This document shows, in pieces, positions 24,901-32,556 of a stretch of 37,197 nt of DNA. The DNA is taken from positions 89,604 to 126,800 of the forward strand of contig DUNU01000022.1 of assembly GCA_012839185.1 (NCBI GenBank), written 5' to 3'. This DNA is from Clostridiales bacterium (GTDB lineage: Bacteria > Bacillota > Clostridia > Oscillospirales > Acutalibacteraceae). The position numbers were made by a program, and so were the translations under genes. How positions within the stretch are numbered: position 1 is the first letter of the stretch; each line of letters starts with the position of its first letter. The notes under the pieces were generated by a model, which worked only from the letters and a program-made list of their open reading frames with translations, was not told the DNA's origin and searched no databases.

Positions 24901-24946
24901 CACATATCAGAAAGACGAACTTGAATTTGAGTTCGTGATTATATAA
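21932..24946 (+). CDS. lacZ: Beta-galactosidase, GH2 family (LacZ type)
   Basis: Hydrolyses terminal beta-galactosides such as lactose. Start placed at ATG 21932, because AGGAG at 21921-21925 would overlap the ATG at 21926. The 1004-aa protein has the five-domain LacZ layout: jelly roll with VPSTWQRTGYEEPVY and GIANNADIYVNGE, Ig-like domain, TIM barrel, second Ig-like domain, and a C-terminal small-chain domain with FGAGPYENMPDFK. Catalytic residues are present: acid/base Glu445 in WSLGNEAGG and nucleophile Glu524 in CEYAHAMG. Also visible are GVNHHD, CDEADIETHG and GGCIWEWADH. No signal peptide, so cytoplasmic; a transporter must bring in the disaccharide. It forms a group with araB and the phosphoesterase. 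The contrast with the inactive GH2 relative at 5395-7176 is clear. Confidence 0.94.
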   Translation: MKYKINKTNYRDFDALHIGDLAPRAYAIPFSTSAKASKADFRTERYDSNMVTCLSGEWDFKYYKDCNKMPNTLNTEKTKFDKITVPSTWQRTGYEEPVYLNCPYEFKTFAPLLPEKMSSAIYRKTFDIKDASKTYILSFLGIANNADIYVNGEFVGYREGTHNTTEYDISKNIIEGENELLVVMHKWCNGSFLEAQDMFRENGIFRDVLLFAYDDAYIFDYDIRCEKKRSGYDMTIKFDLCGNIDDIIFECKIKSGKDVVAAAECDAADGEITLKNLDVIEWNAEIPTTYDVVLSLKKGKKEKMALRQIYAFRTIEIKGNIYYFNGKKIKTKGVNHHDTHLTKGYAMGLEDIEKDIKLMKEYNVNTVRTAHYPSDPFLLQCACVYGIYVCDEADIETHGCGELYENDSQLSMDYSFQPRYVDRVNRMYMRDRNNGCIIMWSLGNEAGGYFNQDACYDLIKSYKSDIPVHYEGVIETKRFAYDVSSEMYTSIPNLRKMVKGEHRRRHSFVDGVDLFSTRPFFMCEYAHAMGVGPGNLNEYWEIIYDNDFMMGGCIWEWADHTVLHEVTETSKYKYKYTYGGDHGEPQHDGHFCVDGLFYADRRPHTGARAMKYAYRPVICEKIGNSYAFTNTNRFRNTDYISAKWTLFENGEAVEGGDLSLSIAPEKTAKIKIEHKKIDTKKANHLNIEYFDGEHLLAVEQLVLSEGKIDCDFDVKDAPISASIDGDNLNITFENGNFAINAANGVISEYVKNGKNIIKSGTKIAPNVTRAAIDNDAALFWKFKRKGLDINEFGLKCDKLDDIEIKKNAVEIEREAEFGFKGHDDIAVEFEYKITIFSNGALKVSGEVKGDNFDLADLVRMGITLELDESFDNVKYFGAGPYENMPDFKSQSPVGIYESTVDGFYEPYVFPQENGMHCDCRYVELTDNEQRLTVKSDSLFAFSAHHFTQENLHKAQHIEDIENSHSTFLTLDAYTRGVGSSSCGPDTLEEYTYQKDELEFEFVII

Positions 24947-24952
24947 AACAAA

Positions 24953-24972
24953 GGGCGGTCTTTTGACTGCCC
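24953..24972 (+). other. Hairpin between lacZ and dnaE
   Basis: GGGCGGTC (24953-24960) can pair with GACTGCCC (24965-24972), an 8-bp stem with one G-U and a TTTT loop. There is no T-run after it, so it is not a normal intrinsic terminator. It lies about 27 nt before the dnaE start codon and might reduce read-through or stabilise mRNA ends. Confidence 0.35.
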
Positions 24973-24998
24973 CGTACGCATATACAGAGGGGAACAAA

Positions 24999-27900
24999 TT
25001 GACTGCATTTACTCACTTACACGTTCATACCGAATATTCGCTTTTAGACGGAGCGAGTAAAGTTAAACAGTTAGCAAAGCGAGCCAAGGAACTCGGTCAG
25101 ACTGCACTTGCAATTACCGATTACGGCACAATGTATGGTTGTATTGACTTTTATGAGGCTTGCAAGGCTGAGGGGATTAAGCCAATCATTGGTTGCGAGG
25201 TGTATGTTGCACCTCGTACCCGTTTTGATAAACAGGTAGCTTACGACAAAGAACGCTACCATTTGATTCTATTGGCTAAAAATGAGCAGGGGTACAAGAA
25301 TTTAGTAAAAATTGTTTCTGCTGCATGGACGGAAGGCTTTTATACAAAACCTCGTGTTGACCACGACCTTTTGACCGAATATCACGAGGGAATAATTGCA
25401 TTGTCCGCTTGTCTTGCGGGTGAAATTCCTCGTGCAATATCCCAAAATGACTATCAGCAGGCAAAGGAAACAGCCCTTTGGTATCAAGAAACATTCGGTG
25501 AAGGTAATTTTTATCTTGAACTCCAAGACCATAATTTACCCGAACAAAAGGCATTGAATCCCGACTTAATTCGTCTTTCAAGAGAAACGGGTATTCCGCT
25601 TGTTGTAACCAATGACTCCCACTATATTAAAAAAGAGGATGCCGAAGTTCAGAAAATTCTTATCTGCATTCAAACCGGTCATACCATTGATGAAGACACC
25701 GGTCTTGATTTTAGCACAGAGGAATTTTATCTTAAAAGCGGGGATGAGATGGCGGCACTTTTCCCCGAAGTGCCGGAGGCTATTTCAAATACAAATATTA
25801 TTGCCGAACAGTGTAATTTTGATTATGAGTTTGGCAATACTATCTTGCCAAAATATGAAGCACCCGATAATCGTGATAATTTTGAGTTTTTTACCGATTT
25901 ATGTCATAAGGGACTTGTCAAAAATTACGGAGAGGATTATCCCGTTGAATATAAAGAACGTCTGGATTATGAACTTGAAGTTATTGAACAGATGGGCTTT
26001 ATTGATTATTTCTTAATTGTATGGGATTATATCAACTATGCTAAAAGCATAGGTATTCCGGTCGGTCCCGGTCGTGGTTCGGGTGCAGGTTCTATTGCAG
26101 CATATTGTTGTGGCATTACCGACATTGATCCGATGCGTTATAGCCTCCTTTTTGAGCGTTTCTTAAATCCCGAACGAATATCCATGCCCGACTTTGATAT
26201 TGACTTTTGTCAGGACAGACGGGGAGAAGTTATAGAATATGTAAAGAATCGTTACGGAGAAGATCATGTTGCACAGATTGCAACGTTTTCTACTATGGCG
26301 GCGAAAGGTGCAGTTCGGGATGTCGGTAGAGTTTTGGGAATGAGTTATGCCGATGTCAACGCCGTTGCAAAAGAAATACCGCAAGAACTTGATATGACAA
26401 TTCAGAAGGCTCTTGACACATCACAGGATCTTCGGAAATTATATGATTCTAATCCGGACACCAAACGACTTATTGATACATCTATTCGTATTGAAGGTAT
26501 GCCGCGAAATGTCGGAATGCATGCAGCGGGTGTTGTTATTTGTCGGGATCCCGTTGTCGAATATGTCCCGCTTGCATTGTCAAACGGCTCAGTGATTACG
26601 CAGTTTTCCAAAGGTTGGGTTGAAGAATTAGGGCTTTTGAAAATGGACTTCTTGGGGCTTAAAACTTTAACGATGATCAATAACGCACAGCAAATGATTC
26701 GTATGCGTGAGCCGGATTTTGATGTTTCAGCGATACCGGCGGATGATGCAGAAACCTATGAAATGCTCGGAAAGGGCGGAACTTACGGAGTATTCCAATG
26801 TGAATCTGCCGGTATTCGGGCTCTGATGATAAAGATGCAACCGAAGAACTTGGAAGATATTATCGCTGTTATTGCCTTATATCGTCCCGGTCCGATGGAC
26901 TTTATTCCGGCATATTTGGAAAACCGCAAACATCCCGATAAAATAAAATACCGTTGTCCGCAACTTAAACCCATTTTGGATGTTACCTACGGAACGATTG
27001 TATATCAGGAGCAGGTTATGCAGATATTCAGAGACCTTGCCGGATATACAATGGGAGCGGCGGATATGGTTCGTCGTGCCATTTCTAAGAAAAAAGCAGA
27101 TGTTTTAGCTGCCCAGAAAAAGTATTTTTTATATGGTTCAGACGGTTCTGACGGCTCATCGCCTTGTGTCGGATGTATTGCAAACGGAATAAGTGAGAAA
27201 GCTGCAATCGGAATATTTGATGATATGGCTGCATTTGCGTCATACGCATTTAATAAATCACATTCTGCTGCCTATGCACTTATTACCTATCAGACAGCTT
27301 ATCTTCGTTGTCATTACCCAGCGGAATTTATGGCGGCGATGTTGTCTATCAATATGTCAAATACCGATAAAGTAGTTCCTTATATAGCGGAATGTGGGAA
27401 TATGGGAATTCAGGTTTTGCCTCCGCATGTCAATGAATCGGAAAAAAGATTTGCGGTTATTGATGGGCATATTCGTTTTGGTATGCTTGCAATTAAAGCA
27501 TTGGGTGAAGCGTTCATTGATGCAATTATCAAAGAGCGTGAGCGAGGTGGCGAGTTTTTGTCATTTTACGATTTTTGCAAGCGTTGTCATGGTGATAGCT
27601 TTAATAGACGAGGTGTTGAGAACTTAATCAAGGCAGGTGCTTTGGATAATTTAGGTTGGAATCGCCGTCAGATGCTTCTGATGCTTGATGAAATAGTTGC
27701 TTCGCTGCAAAACGACAAGAAGAAAAATGTTGACGGGCAGATAGGTTTCTTTGACCTGGAACCCGAGCTTGCAGAAGAAAGCGAACCGATTGCACCAAAT
27801 GTGGATGAAATACCCGAAAGAGAAAAACTCCGGCTTGAAAAGGAAACAACCGGTATATATATGACCGGACATCCGTGCAAAGCCTATGCAAAAATTGCTG

Positions 27901-28583
27901 AAGCTTATAAGGCAGATCGTATTGACGAACTTCATGACGCATCTTTGATTGAACCGAACGGGTATGAGAATAAGCAGAAAGTAACAATGATCTGCACTAT
28001 TTCTGCGATAAGAAAAAAGATTACCAGGAATGAATCTATGATGGCATTTATGGATGCCGAAGATACTTACGGTAAAATTGAAGCGGTTGTATTTCCGAAA
28101 GCATATGACCAAATCGGACATTTGCTCATTGAGGACAAGGTTGTAATTATTCAGGGTACGCTCAATTTATCCGACGATAAAGAGCCGTCGGTATCCGTTG
28201 ACAGCCTTGAATTTGCCCCAAATCCGCAGGAGTTTGAAAAGCGATTTGAGGCTCCGCCGCCTGAATATGCCGTTCCCGATTTCTTAAAAAATGGAACAAA
28301 TCAGGAAAATATTTCCGAACAGACAAATTCTCCTGAATTTATCGAAGTTCAAAATAAAATGCGAGAGGCAAAAAGAGGAGTATTTCTGCGTTTTTCGAGT
28401 ACAAATGATGAAAATATTCAAAAAGCGGTTGAGATATGCTTCGAATCCGGTGATTTTTCCGTTCATTATTTTTATAGTGATGTGAGAAAATATGAGATGA
28501 ATATGCTGAAAATTCCTCAACGACCGGAAATAATATTAAAACTTCAAGACCTTTTAGGTAAGGTAAATGTTGTAATCCAATAA
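24999..28583 (+). CDS. dnaE: DNA polymerase III alpha subunit DnaE
   Basis: Replicative DNA polymerase. Start placed at TTG 24999, with AGAGGGG at 24986-24992, because the product then begins MTAFTHLHVHTEYSLLDG as in DnaE homologues; the more upstream TTG at 24963 would add residues that do not fit and sits in a hairpin. Domains in order: PHP (about 1-270), palm with catalytic aspartates Asp398 and Asp400 in PDFDIDF, fingers with GPGRGSGAGSIAAYC before it and RPGPMDFIPAYLENR after it, HhH region (SYAFNKSHSAAYALITYQTAYL), then an OB fold (VTMICTISAIRKKITRNESM, FMDAEDTYGKIEAVVFP) and a C-terminal domain. The 1194-aa length is typical. The metal ABC genes follow 16 nt later. Confidence 0.95.
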   Translation: MTAFTHLHVHTEYSLLDGASKVKQLAKRAKELGQTALAITDYGTMYGCIDFYEACKAEGIKPIIGCEVYVAPRTRFDKQVAYDKERYHLILLAKNEQGYKNLVKIVSAAWTEGFYTKPRVDHDLLTEYHEGIIALSACLAGEIPRAISQNDYQQAKETALWYQETFGEGNFYLELQDHNLPEQKALNPDLIRLSRETGIPLVVTNDSHYIKKEDAEVQKILICIQTGHTIDEDTGLDFSTEEFYLKSGDEMAALFPEVPEAISNTNIIAEQCNFDYEFGNTILPKYEAPDNRDNFEFFTDLCHKGLVKNYGEDYPVEYKERLDYELEVIEQMGFIDYFLIVWDYINYAKSIGIPVGPGRGSGAGSIAAYCCGITDIDPMRYSLLFERFLNPERISMPDFDIDFCQDRRGEVIEYVKNRYGEDHVAQIATFSTMAAKGAVRDVGRVLGMSYADVNAVAKEIPQELDMTIQKALDTSQDLRKLYDSNPDTKRLIDTSIRIEGMPRNVGMHAAGVVICRDPVVEYVPLALSNGSVITQFSKGWVEELGLLKMDFLGLKTLTMINNAQQMIRMREPDFDVSAIPADDAETYEMLGKGGTYGVFQCESAGIRALMIKMQPKNLEDIIAVIALYRPGPMDFIPAYLENRKHPDKIKYRCPQLKPILDVTYGTIVYQEQVMQIFRDLAGYTMGAADMVRRAISKKKADVLAAQKKYFLYGSDGSDGSSPCVGCIANGISEKAAIGIFDDMAAFASYAFNKSHSAAYALITYQTAYLRCHYPAEFMAAMLSINMSNTDKVVPYIAECGNMGIQVLPPHVNESEKRFAVIDGHIRFGMLAIKALGEAFIDAIIKERERGGEFLSFYDFCKRCHGDSFNRRGVENLIKAGALDNLGWNRRQMLLMLDEIVASLQNDKKKNVDGQIGFFDLEPELAEESEPIAPNVDEIPEREKLRLEKETTGIYMTGHPCKAYAKIAEAYKADRIDELHDASLIEPNGYENKQKVTMICTISAIRKKITRNESMMAFMDAEDTYGKIEAVVFPKAYDQIGHLLIEDKVVIIQGTLNLSDDKEPSVSVDSLEFAPNPQEFEKRFEAPPPEYAVPDFLKNGTNQENISEQTNSPEFIEVQNKMREAKRGVFLRFSSTNDENIQKAVEICFESGDFSVHYFYSDVRKYEMNMLKIPQRPEIILKLQDLLGKVNVVIQ

Positions 28584-28599
28584 AAAAGAAGGTAAGAAA

Positions 28600-29298
28600 A
28601 TGGCTCAGATCAGATGTATTGACGTGACAACCGGTTACGGTTCTCATGTTGTACAGGAAGGATTGAATTTTGAAGTAAATGCCGGCGATTATCTTTGTAT
28701 TGTCGGTGAAAACGGTTCCGGAAAGTCGACTCTTATGCGGACAATTCTCGGACTTTTGCCCGTTCTTTCGGGTAATATAGAGTTTGGAGACAATCTAAGC
28801 TCTACCGATATCGGCTATCTCCCTCAACAGACCGAGATACAACGGGATTTTCCCGCTTCGGTATTTGAAGTTGTTTTGTCGGGGAATCAGGCAAGTCTGA
28901 AGAAAAGCCCGTTTTATAAAAAGTCAGATAAGCAAAAAGCAGTTGAAAATATTGAACGAATGCGTATTTCCAATCTGTCAAAAAAATGTTATCGTGAACT
29001 TTCCGGCGGTCAACAGCAAAGAGTTCTTCTTGCACGTGCCTTATGTGCGACGGGGAAAATTCTCTTGCTTGATGAGCCCGTTGCCGGACTTGATCCGCAG
29101 TCTACCGAAGAAATGTATTCACTTATCGAACAACTTAACAAGTCGGGAATTACGATAATTATGATCAGTCATGATATTTCGGCAGCCATCAAATACGCAA
29201 CGAATATTTTGCATATCGGCAAGTTGACATTTTTCGGTTCAACTGAGGAATATATTGATAAGAGATCCGACCTTAACAATGCGGAGGTGGTATTATGA
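28600..29298 (+). CDS. znuC: Metal ABC transporter ATP-binding protein (ZnuC/MntB-like)
   Basis: ATPase of a cluster-C metal importer. In its 232 aa are Walker A GENGSGKST (residues 36-44), Q-loop region LPQQTEIQRDFPASVFEVVLSG (typical of the Zn/Mn family), signature LSGGQQQRVLLARAL, Walker B ILLLDEP and H-loop SHD. The start at 28600 has AGAAGG upstream, 16 nt after dnaE. Its stop overlaps the permease start by 4 nt (ATGA). The metal is uncertain: zinc and manganese ATPases cannot be told apart safely here, so the symbol is tentative. No substrate-binding lipoprotein gene is adjacent. Confidence 0.85.
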   Translation: MAQIRCIDVTTGYGSHVVQEGLNFEVNAGDYLCIVGENGSGKSTLMRTILGLLPVLSGNIEFGDNLSSTDIGYLPQQTEIQRDFPASVFEVVLSGNQASLKKSPFYKKSDKQKAVENIERMRISNLSKKCYRELSGGQQQRVLLARALCATGKILLLDEPVAGLDPQSTEEMYSLIEQLNKSGITIIMISHDISAAIKYATNILHIGKLTFFGSTEEYIDKRSDLNNAEVVL

Positions 29299-30134
29299 CG
29301 GCTATGTTTGATAAATTAACTCAATACCTTGCCTTCGATTTTACGAAAAATGCACTCATTGTCGGTGTTTTAATAGCACTTTGTTCCTCGCTTTTAGGTG
29401 TTATTCTCGTGCTTAAACGATATTCGTTCATCGGAGACGGTCTTTCTCATGTTGCATTCGGATCTTTGGCAATAGCCGGTGTTCTTAATTTCACAAATGA
29501 GATGCCGACGATTTTGATTATCACTATCTTTGCGTCAATTTTGCTGCTGGGCGGTACGAAAAAGAAATTGTCGGGAGATGCCTCTCTTGCGATTATTTCG
29601 GTAGCGTCGCTGGGTTTAGGTTATTTGCTTATGAATATCTTTGCTCGCAACAGACCGAATTTGTCGGGTGACGTTTGCACCGTCCTCTTTGGCTCGACTT
29701 CAATACTGACGTTATCGAAATCCGATGTTATAATCAGTTCGGTTCTATCGGTTTTGGTTGTATTGTTTTTTGTGTTTTTCTATAACAGAATATTTGCGAT
29801 TACTTTTGATGAAGATTTTTCACGCAGTTGCGGAGTTAAAGTTAAACTTTATAACTATTCAGTGGCTGTGATTATTGCCGTTATCGTTGTACTTTCAATG
29901 AATCTGGTCGGCTCTTTGCTTTCTTCTGCGTTGATAATTTTCCCCGCTCTTACTGCTATGAGGGTGTTCAAAACATTTAAGAGTGTTACCATTGCTGCTG
30001 CCTTAATCTCAGTATTTACCGCGACTTTGGGTATTTTAGCCGCAATTGTATTCGGCACTCCCGTCGGCTCAACCATTGTTGCGGTTGAAACCGTCGGATT
30101 TTTGATATTTACAGTTATCGGTGCAATTGCATAG
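29295..30134 (+). CDS. znuB: Metal ABC transporter permease (ZnuB/MntC-like)
   Basis: A 279-aa ABC-3 family permease with about eight to nine hydrophobic segments. Family landmarks are VLKRYSFIGDGLSHVAFGSLAIAG near the N-terminus and AVIIAVIVVLSMNLVGSLLSSALIIFPALTAMRVFK further on. It overlaps the ATPase gene by 4 nt. With the ATPase it would form the membrane part of a zinc or manganese importer; the binding protein must be encoded elsewhere. The gene ends about 24 nt before the strong promoter of the infC operon, and I see no good terminator in between. Confidence 0.85.
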   Translation: MTAMFDKLTQYLAFDFTKNALIVGVLIALCSSLLGVILVLKRYSFIGDGLSHVAFGSLAIAGVLNFTNEMPTILIITIFASILLLGGTKKKLSGDASLAIISVASLGLGYLLMNIFARNRPNLSGDVCTVLFGSTSILTLSKSDVIISSVLSVLVVLFFVFFYNRIFAITFDEDFSRSCGVKVKLYNYSVAVIIAVIVVLSMNLVGSLLSSALIIFPALTAMRVFKTFKSVTIAAALISVFTATLGILAAIVFGTPVGSTIVAVETVGFLIFTVIGAIA

Positions 30135-30157
30135 TTGCAAAAATTTTGTAAAAGTAC

Positions 30158-30186
30158 TTGACAAACAGAAAATGATATGATATAAT
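30158..30186 (+). promoter_or_regulatory. infC: Consensus sigma-A promoter of the infC-rpmI-rplT operon
   Basis: A perfect TTGACA (30158-30163) and perfect TATAAT (30181-30186) are separated by 17 nt. Such a strong promoter fits a translation-machinery operon, with output then limited by the leader attenuator. Confidence 0.92.
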
Positions 30187-30191
30187 AATTT

Positions 30192-30305
30192 GGTGTTTAA
30201 GCAGACGGCAATGCCTCTCACCTTCGGAATTTCGTTTCCTGTTGGTCGCAATTTTAGAAAATTGTGTTGTGGTGTAGGGTATTTGTCTGCACCGCAATTT
30301 TTTTT
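30192..30305 (+). promoter_or_regulatory. Ribosomal protein L20 leader with transcription attenuator
   Basis: In Firmicutes, L20 binds the leader of infC-rpmI-rplT and causes early termination when in excess. Here an 11-bp terminator stem (TTGTGGTGTAG at 30267-30277 with CTGCACCGCAA at 30287-30297, two G-U pairs) is followed by eight T residues (30298-30305). An alternative helix is available: GCAGAC (30201-30206) is complementary to GTCTGC (30285-30290), which overlaps the terminator's 3' arm and would block it. The T-run abuts the infC ribosome binding site GGAGGTG. The position and architecture match the Rfam L20 leader; an RNA covariance search would confirm it. Confidence 0.75.
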
Positions 30306-30319
30306 GGAGGTGTCCTTTT

Positions 30320-30838
30320 ATCGCTATTAAGGATTATCAGCGTAATGACGAAATACGTGACAAGGAAGTCCGTGTTGTAACCGAGTCCGGCGAGCAGTTG
30401 GGTGTCATGTCAGCTCGTGATGCCAACGCTATTGCTGCACAAAAGAATATGGATTTGGTGAAAATTGCACCAAGGGCTAAGCCTCCCGTATGCAAGATAA
30501 TGGACTACGGGAAGTTCAGATTTGAGCAGCAAAAGAAGGAGAAGGAAGCAAGAAAGAAACAGCACGTCATTGAAATCAAAGAAGTTCAGTTGTCTTTAAA
30601 CATTGATACTCACGATTTTGAAACAAAAGTTAAGAATGCTATCCGATTCCTTACTGCCGCAAACAAAGTAAAGGTCGCTATTCGCTTTAGAGGCCGTGAG
30701 ATGGCACGCCCCGAGCGTGGTATTGAACTTATGGAAAAGTTTGCTGAGTCTTGCTCTGAAGTATCAAGTGTTGAAAAACCGGCAAAACTCGAAGGTCGTC
30801 AGATGTTGATGTTCCTCGCCCCAATAAGTAAAAAATAG
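30320..30838 (+). CDS. infC: Translation initiation factor IF-3, with AUC start codon
   Basis: IF-3 prevents premature subunit joining and checks the start codon. The frame with the first ordinary start (TTG 30398) lacks the N-terminal domain's beginning, but upstream it reads IAIKDYQRNDEIRDKEVRVV, which matches the usual IF-3 N-terminus. GGAGGTG at 30306-30312 sits 7 nt before ATC at 30320, so I call ATC as start codon, giving 172 aa, a normal length. AUU or other near-cognate starts are known for infC, which is regulated by its own product through that codon. Core motifs: PPVCKIMDYGKFRFEQQKKEKEARK, VQLSLNIDTHDFETK and a C-terminal MLMFLAPISKK. rpmI follows 12 nt later. Confidence 0.9.
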   Translation: MAIKDYQRNDEIRDKEVRVVTESGEQLGVMSARDANAIAAQKNMDLVKIAPRAKPPVCKIMDYGKFRFEQQKKEKEARKKQHVIEIKEVQLSLNIDTHDFETKVKNAIRFLTAANKVKVAIRFRGREMARPERGIELMEKFAESCSEVSSVEKPAKLEGRQMLMFLAPISKK

Positions 30839-30850
30839 GAGGAAGTTATT

Positions 30851-31048
30851 ATGCCTAAAATCAAAACCCATTCGGGTGCTAAGAAGCGTTTTAAGTTATC
30901 AAAAAACGGCAAGCCGATGCGTGCTAAAGCCTTCAAGTCTCACATTCTCAACAAGAAAAACACCAAGCGTAAGAGAAGACTCCGCAAGGTTGTTGTTGCA
31001 GATGTAACTAATGTAAGACAGATTAAAAAGCTTATTCCTTATAAATAA
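30851..31048 (+). CDS. rpmI: Large ribosomal subunit protein bL35
   Basis: A 65-aa, very basic protein beginning [15 protein letters not shown] with the family segment [20 protein letters not shown] and ending LIPYK, typical of bL35. AGGAGG lies 8-9 nt upstream of the ATG, overlapping the infC stop region. It is the middle gene of the infC-rpmI-rplT operon. Confidence 0.97.
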   Translation: MPKIKTHSGAKKRFKLSKNGKPMRAKAFKSHILNKKNTKRKRRLRKVVVADVTNVRQIKKLIPYK

Positions 31049-31078
31049 GCCGTATACTAACTAAAGGAGGAAACTACT

Positions 31079-31432
31079 ATGGCACGTGTTAAAGGCGCTA
31101 TAATGACTCGTAAGAGAAGAAATAAAGTACTTAAGATGGCTAAGGGTTACTACGGCTCAAAGTCCAAATTGTTCAGGACAGCCAAACAGGCTGTTATGAA
31201 GTCCGGTAACTATGCTTATGTCGGCAGAAAGCAGAAGAAAAGAGATTTCCGTCGTCTTTGGATCACTCGTATCTCTGCTGCCTGCAAACTCAATGGCATG
31301 AATTACTCTACATTCATGAACGGTCTTAAGAAGGCTGACATTGCTCTTAACCGCAAGATGCTTTCCGAGATCGCAATTGCTGATCCCGCAGCATTCACAG
31401 AACTTTGTGAAAAGGCTAAGGCAGCTCTTTAA
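31079..31432 (+). CDS. rplT: Large ribosomal subunit protein bL20
   Basis: A 117-aa basic protein with the bL20 hallmarks [50 protein letters not shown] and [18 protein letters not shown]. It binds 23S rRNA early in assembly and is the expected repressor of its own operon through the leader at 30192-30305. AAAGGAGG precedes the start. A terminator follows 8 nt after the stop. Confidence 0.97.
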   Translation: MARVKGAIMTRKRRNKVLKMAKGYYGSKSKLFRTAKQAVMKSGNYAYVGRKQKKRDFRRLWITRISAACKLNGMNYSTFMNGLKKADIALNRKMLSEIAIADPAAFTELCEKAKAAL

Positions 31433-31440
31433 TGAGAACA

Positions 31441-31466
31441 AGAGGGTTATTAATCCCTCTGTTTTT
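31441..31466 (+). terminator. Intrinsic terminator of the infC-rpmI-rplT operon
   Basis: AGAGGG (31441-31446) pairs with CCCTCT (31455-31460) around an 8-nt AT-rich loop, followed by GTTTTTATTATAT. It lies 8 nt after the rplT stop. Confidence 0.85.
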
Positions 31467-31471
31467 ATTAT

Positions 31472-31505
31472 ATAAAAAATAAAAGCCGTGAAATACGGCA
31501 TTTTA
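31472..31505 (-). terminator. Intrinsic terminator of the minus-strand E2-like gene
   Basis: GCCGT (31485-31489) and ACGGC (31495-31499) form a short stem with a 5-nt loop, extended on both sides by A/T pairs. Read on the minus strand it is followed by TTTTATTTTTTATA. It lies 5-10 nt beyond the stop codon of the gene at 31510. Confidence 0.75.
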
Positions 31506-31509
31506 TTTG

Positions 31510-32427
31510 TTAGGGAACAAGGAGTGTTTCGGGATTATCAAAAATCTCACGAAGACGATCCATGAAAGGTTTAATATCTCCAAAGTCCATTGCACGATGG
31601 TCGAAACAAATATTCATCGGTAAAATCTGAGCGATTTTTATATAATCTTTTCCGTTTTCATCTTGTGCAACAATGGGGGTTTTGGTTACGGCACCCAAAC
31701 CGATGGCACAAACCTGAGGGGGAATAATCATAAGCATGGCAATCTTGCCGGGGTTACCTCTGGTTAAAGCACCTACATTAGAAATAGTAATTGTGCCGGG
31801 TTCAAGGTTGTGTTTTGTTATCTTCTCGCTGTCGGGAATCATATCATAGGCTTTTTTCTCGTCGCCTTTTAAGGGGGAAACACGATGGCGTTTTTGAGTT
31901 TTTGAGCCGATAAGACGAGCGATTGATTGGACAAACCTACCCTTTTGAAGATTTTGCAAAGTATTGTCGAGAGATACCTGATACATGGCTTCCTGAAGAT
32001 TGGTTTTTTCAAGACGAGCCTGTGTCTTTTTCATATAGTTTGTGATGTTTGTAAGACTTCTGTTGCCCATATCACGCATGTTAATGGTCATCATTTCACC
32101 GTTGGGGAGAATCCAAGGCATTGAAACGTCGATATTGTCATAAGTAGTAAAATTGCCGCGAACAAGTTTAGGCTCATAATGAAGATGAGCGTTCATTTTG
32201 GGAGCAGCTTTAAGACCTTCGGTGATGGCTTTTACGATAACTGTGTTTAATGTAATATGTAAATCTTCGGGAAGAGTTTTCTTAAATTCATTATATTTTT
32301 CAATGAAATCCGTAACATCCGGCTCAAAGATATAGCTTACGTGAGGGATATTCTGCCAGCTGGCAACTGTCTGACTGGCAACGATTTTTCTTTGGATATT
32401 AAATCGAACGATATCAATTACTCGCAT
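31510..32427 (-). CDS. Stand-alone 2-oxoacid dehydrogenase E2-type acyltransferase (CAT-like)
   Basis: The 305-aa protein is the catalytic domain of the dihydrolipoamide acyltransferase family without lipoyl or E3-binding domains. Start at 32427 (ATG), with AAAGGAAT upstream on the minus strand, instead of the TTG at 32454. Visible family segments are IPHVSYIFEPDVTDFIE, LNTVIVKAITEGLKAAPKMNAHLHY, TITISNVGALTRGNPG and the active-site block FDHRAMDFGD, with catalytic His277. The usual DHRxxDG has Phe in place of Gly. A basic insertion (about residues 170-200, KTQKRHRVSPLKGDEKK) separates the halves. With no E1, E3 or lipoyl partner nearby it may act as a free CoA-dependent acyltransferase; the substrate is unknown. 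It is a single-gene unit. Confidence 0.8.
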   Translation of the reverse strand: MRVIDIVRFNIQRKIVASQTVASWQNIPHVSYIFEPDVTDFIEKYNEFKKTLPEDLHITLNTVIVKAITEGLKAAPKMNAHLHYEPKLVRGNFTTYDNIDVSMPWILPNGEMMTINMRDMGNRSLTNITNYMKKTQARLEKTNLQEAMYQVSLDNTLQNLQKGRFVQSIARLIGSKTQKRHRVSPLKGDEKKAYDMIPDSEKITKHNLEPGTITISNVGALTRGNPGKIAMLMIIPPQVCAIGLGAVTKTPIVAQDENGKDYIKIAQILPMNICFDHRAMDFGDIKPFMDRLREIFDNPETLLVP

Positions 32428-32556
32428 AGAAACATTCCTTTCTTTCTTTGGCAAGTATAAGTGTTTGTTTGCGAAACTTGCCTATTTGCGATTATATCAA
32501 ATAATTGTCAAGTCAGTATAACAAAACAATGAATTTTTTTTGAACATTTTTTATGC

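Noticed and set aside
32485-32520. TTGACA and TATAAT on the minus strand upstream of the E2-like gene
   Set aside because: The two hexamers are only 9 nt apart, so they cannot form one promoter; pairing either with a partner at 17 nt gives poor matches. The real promoter of that gene remains unassigned.
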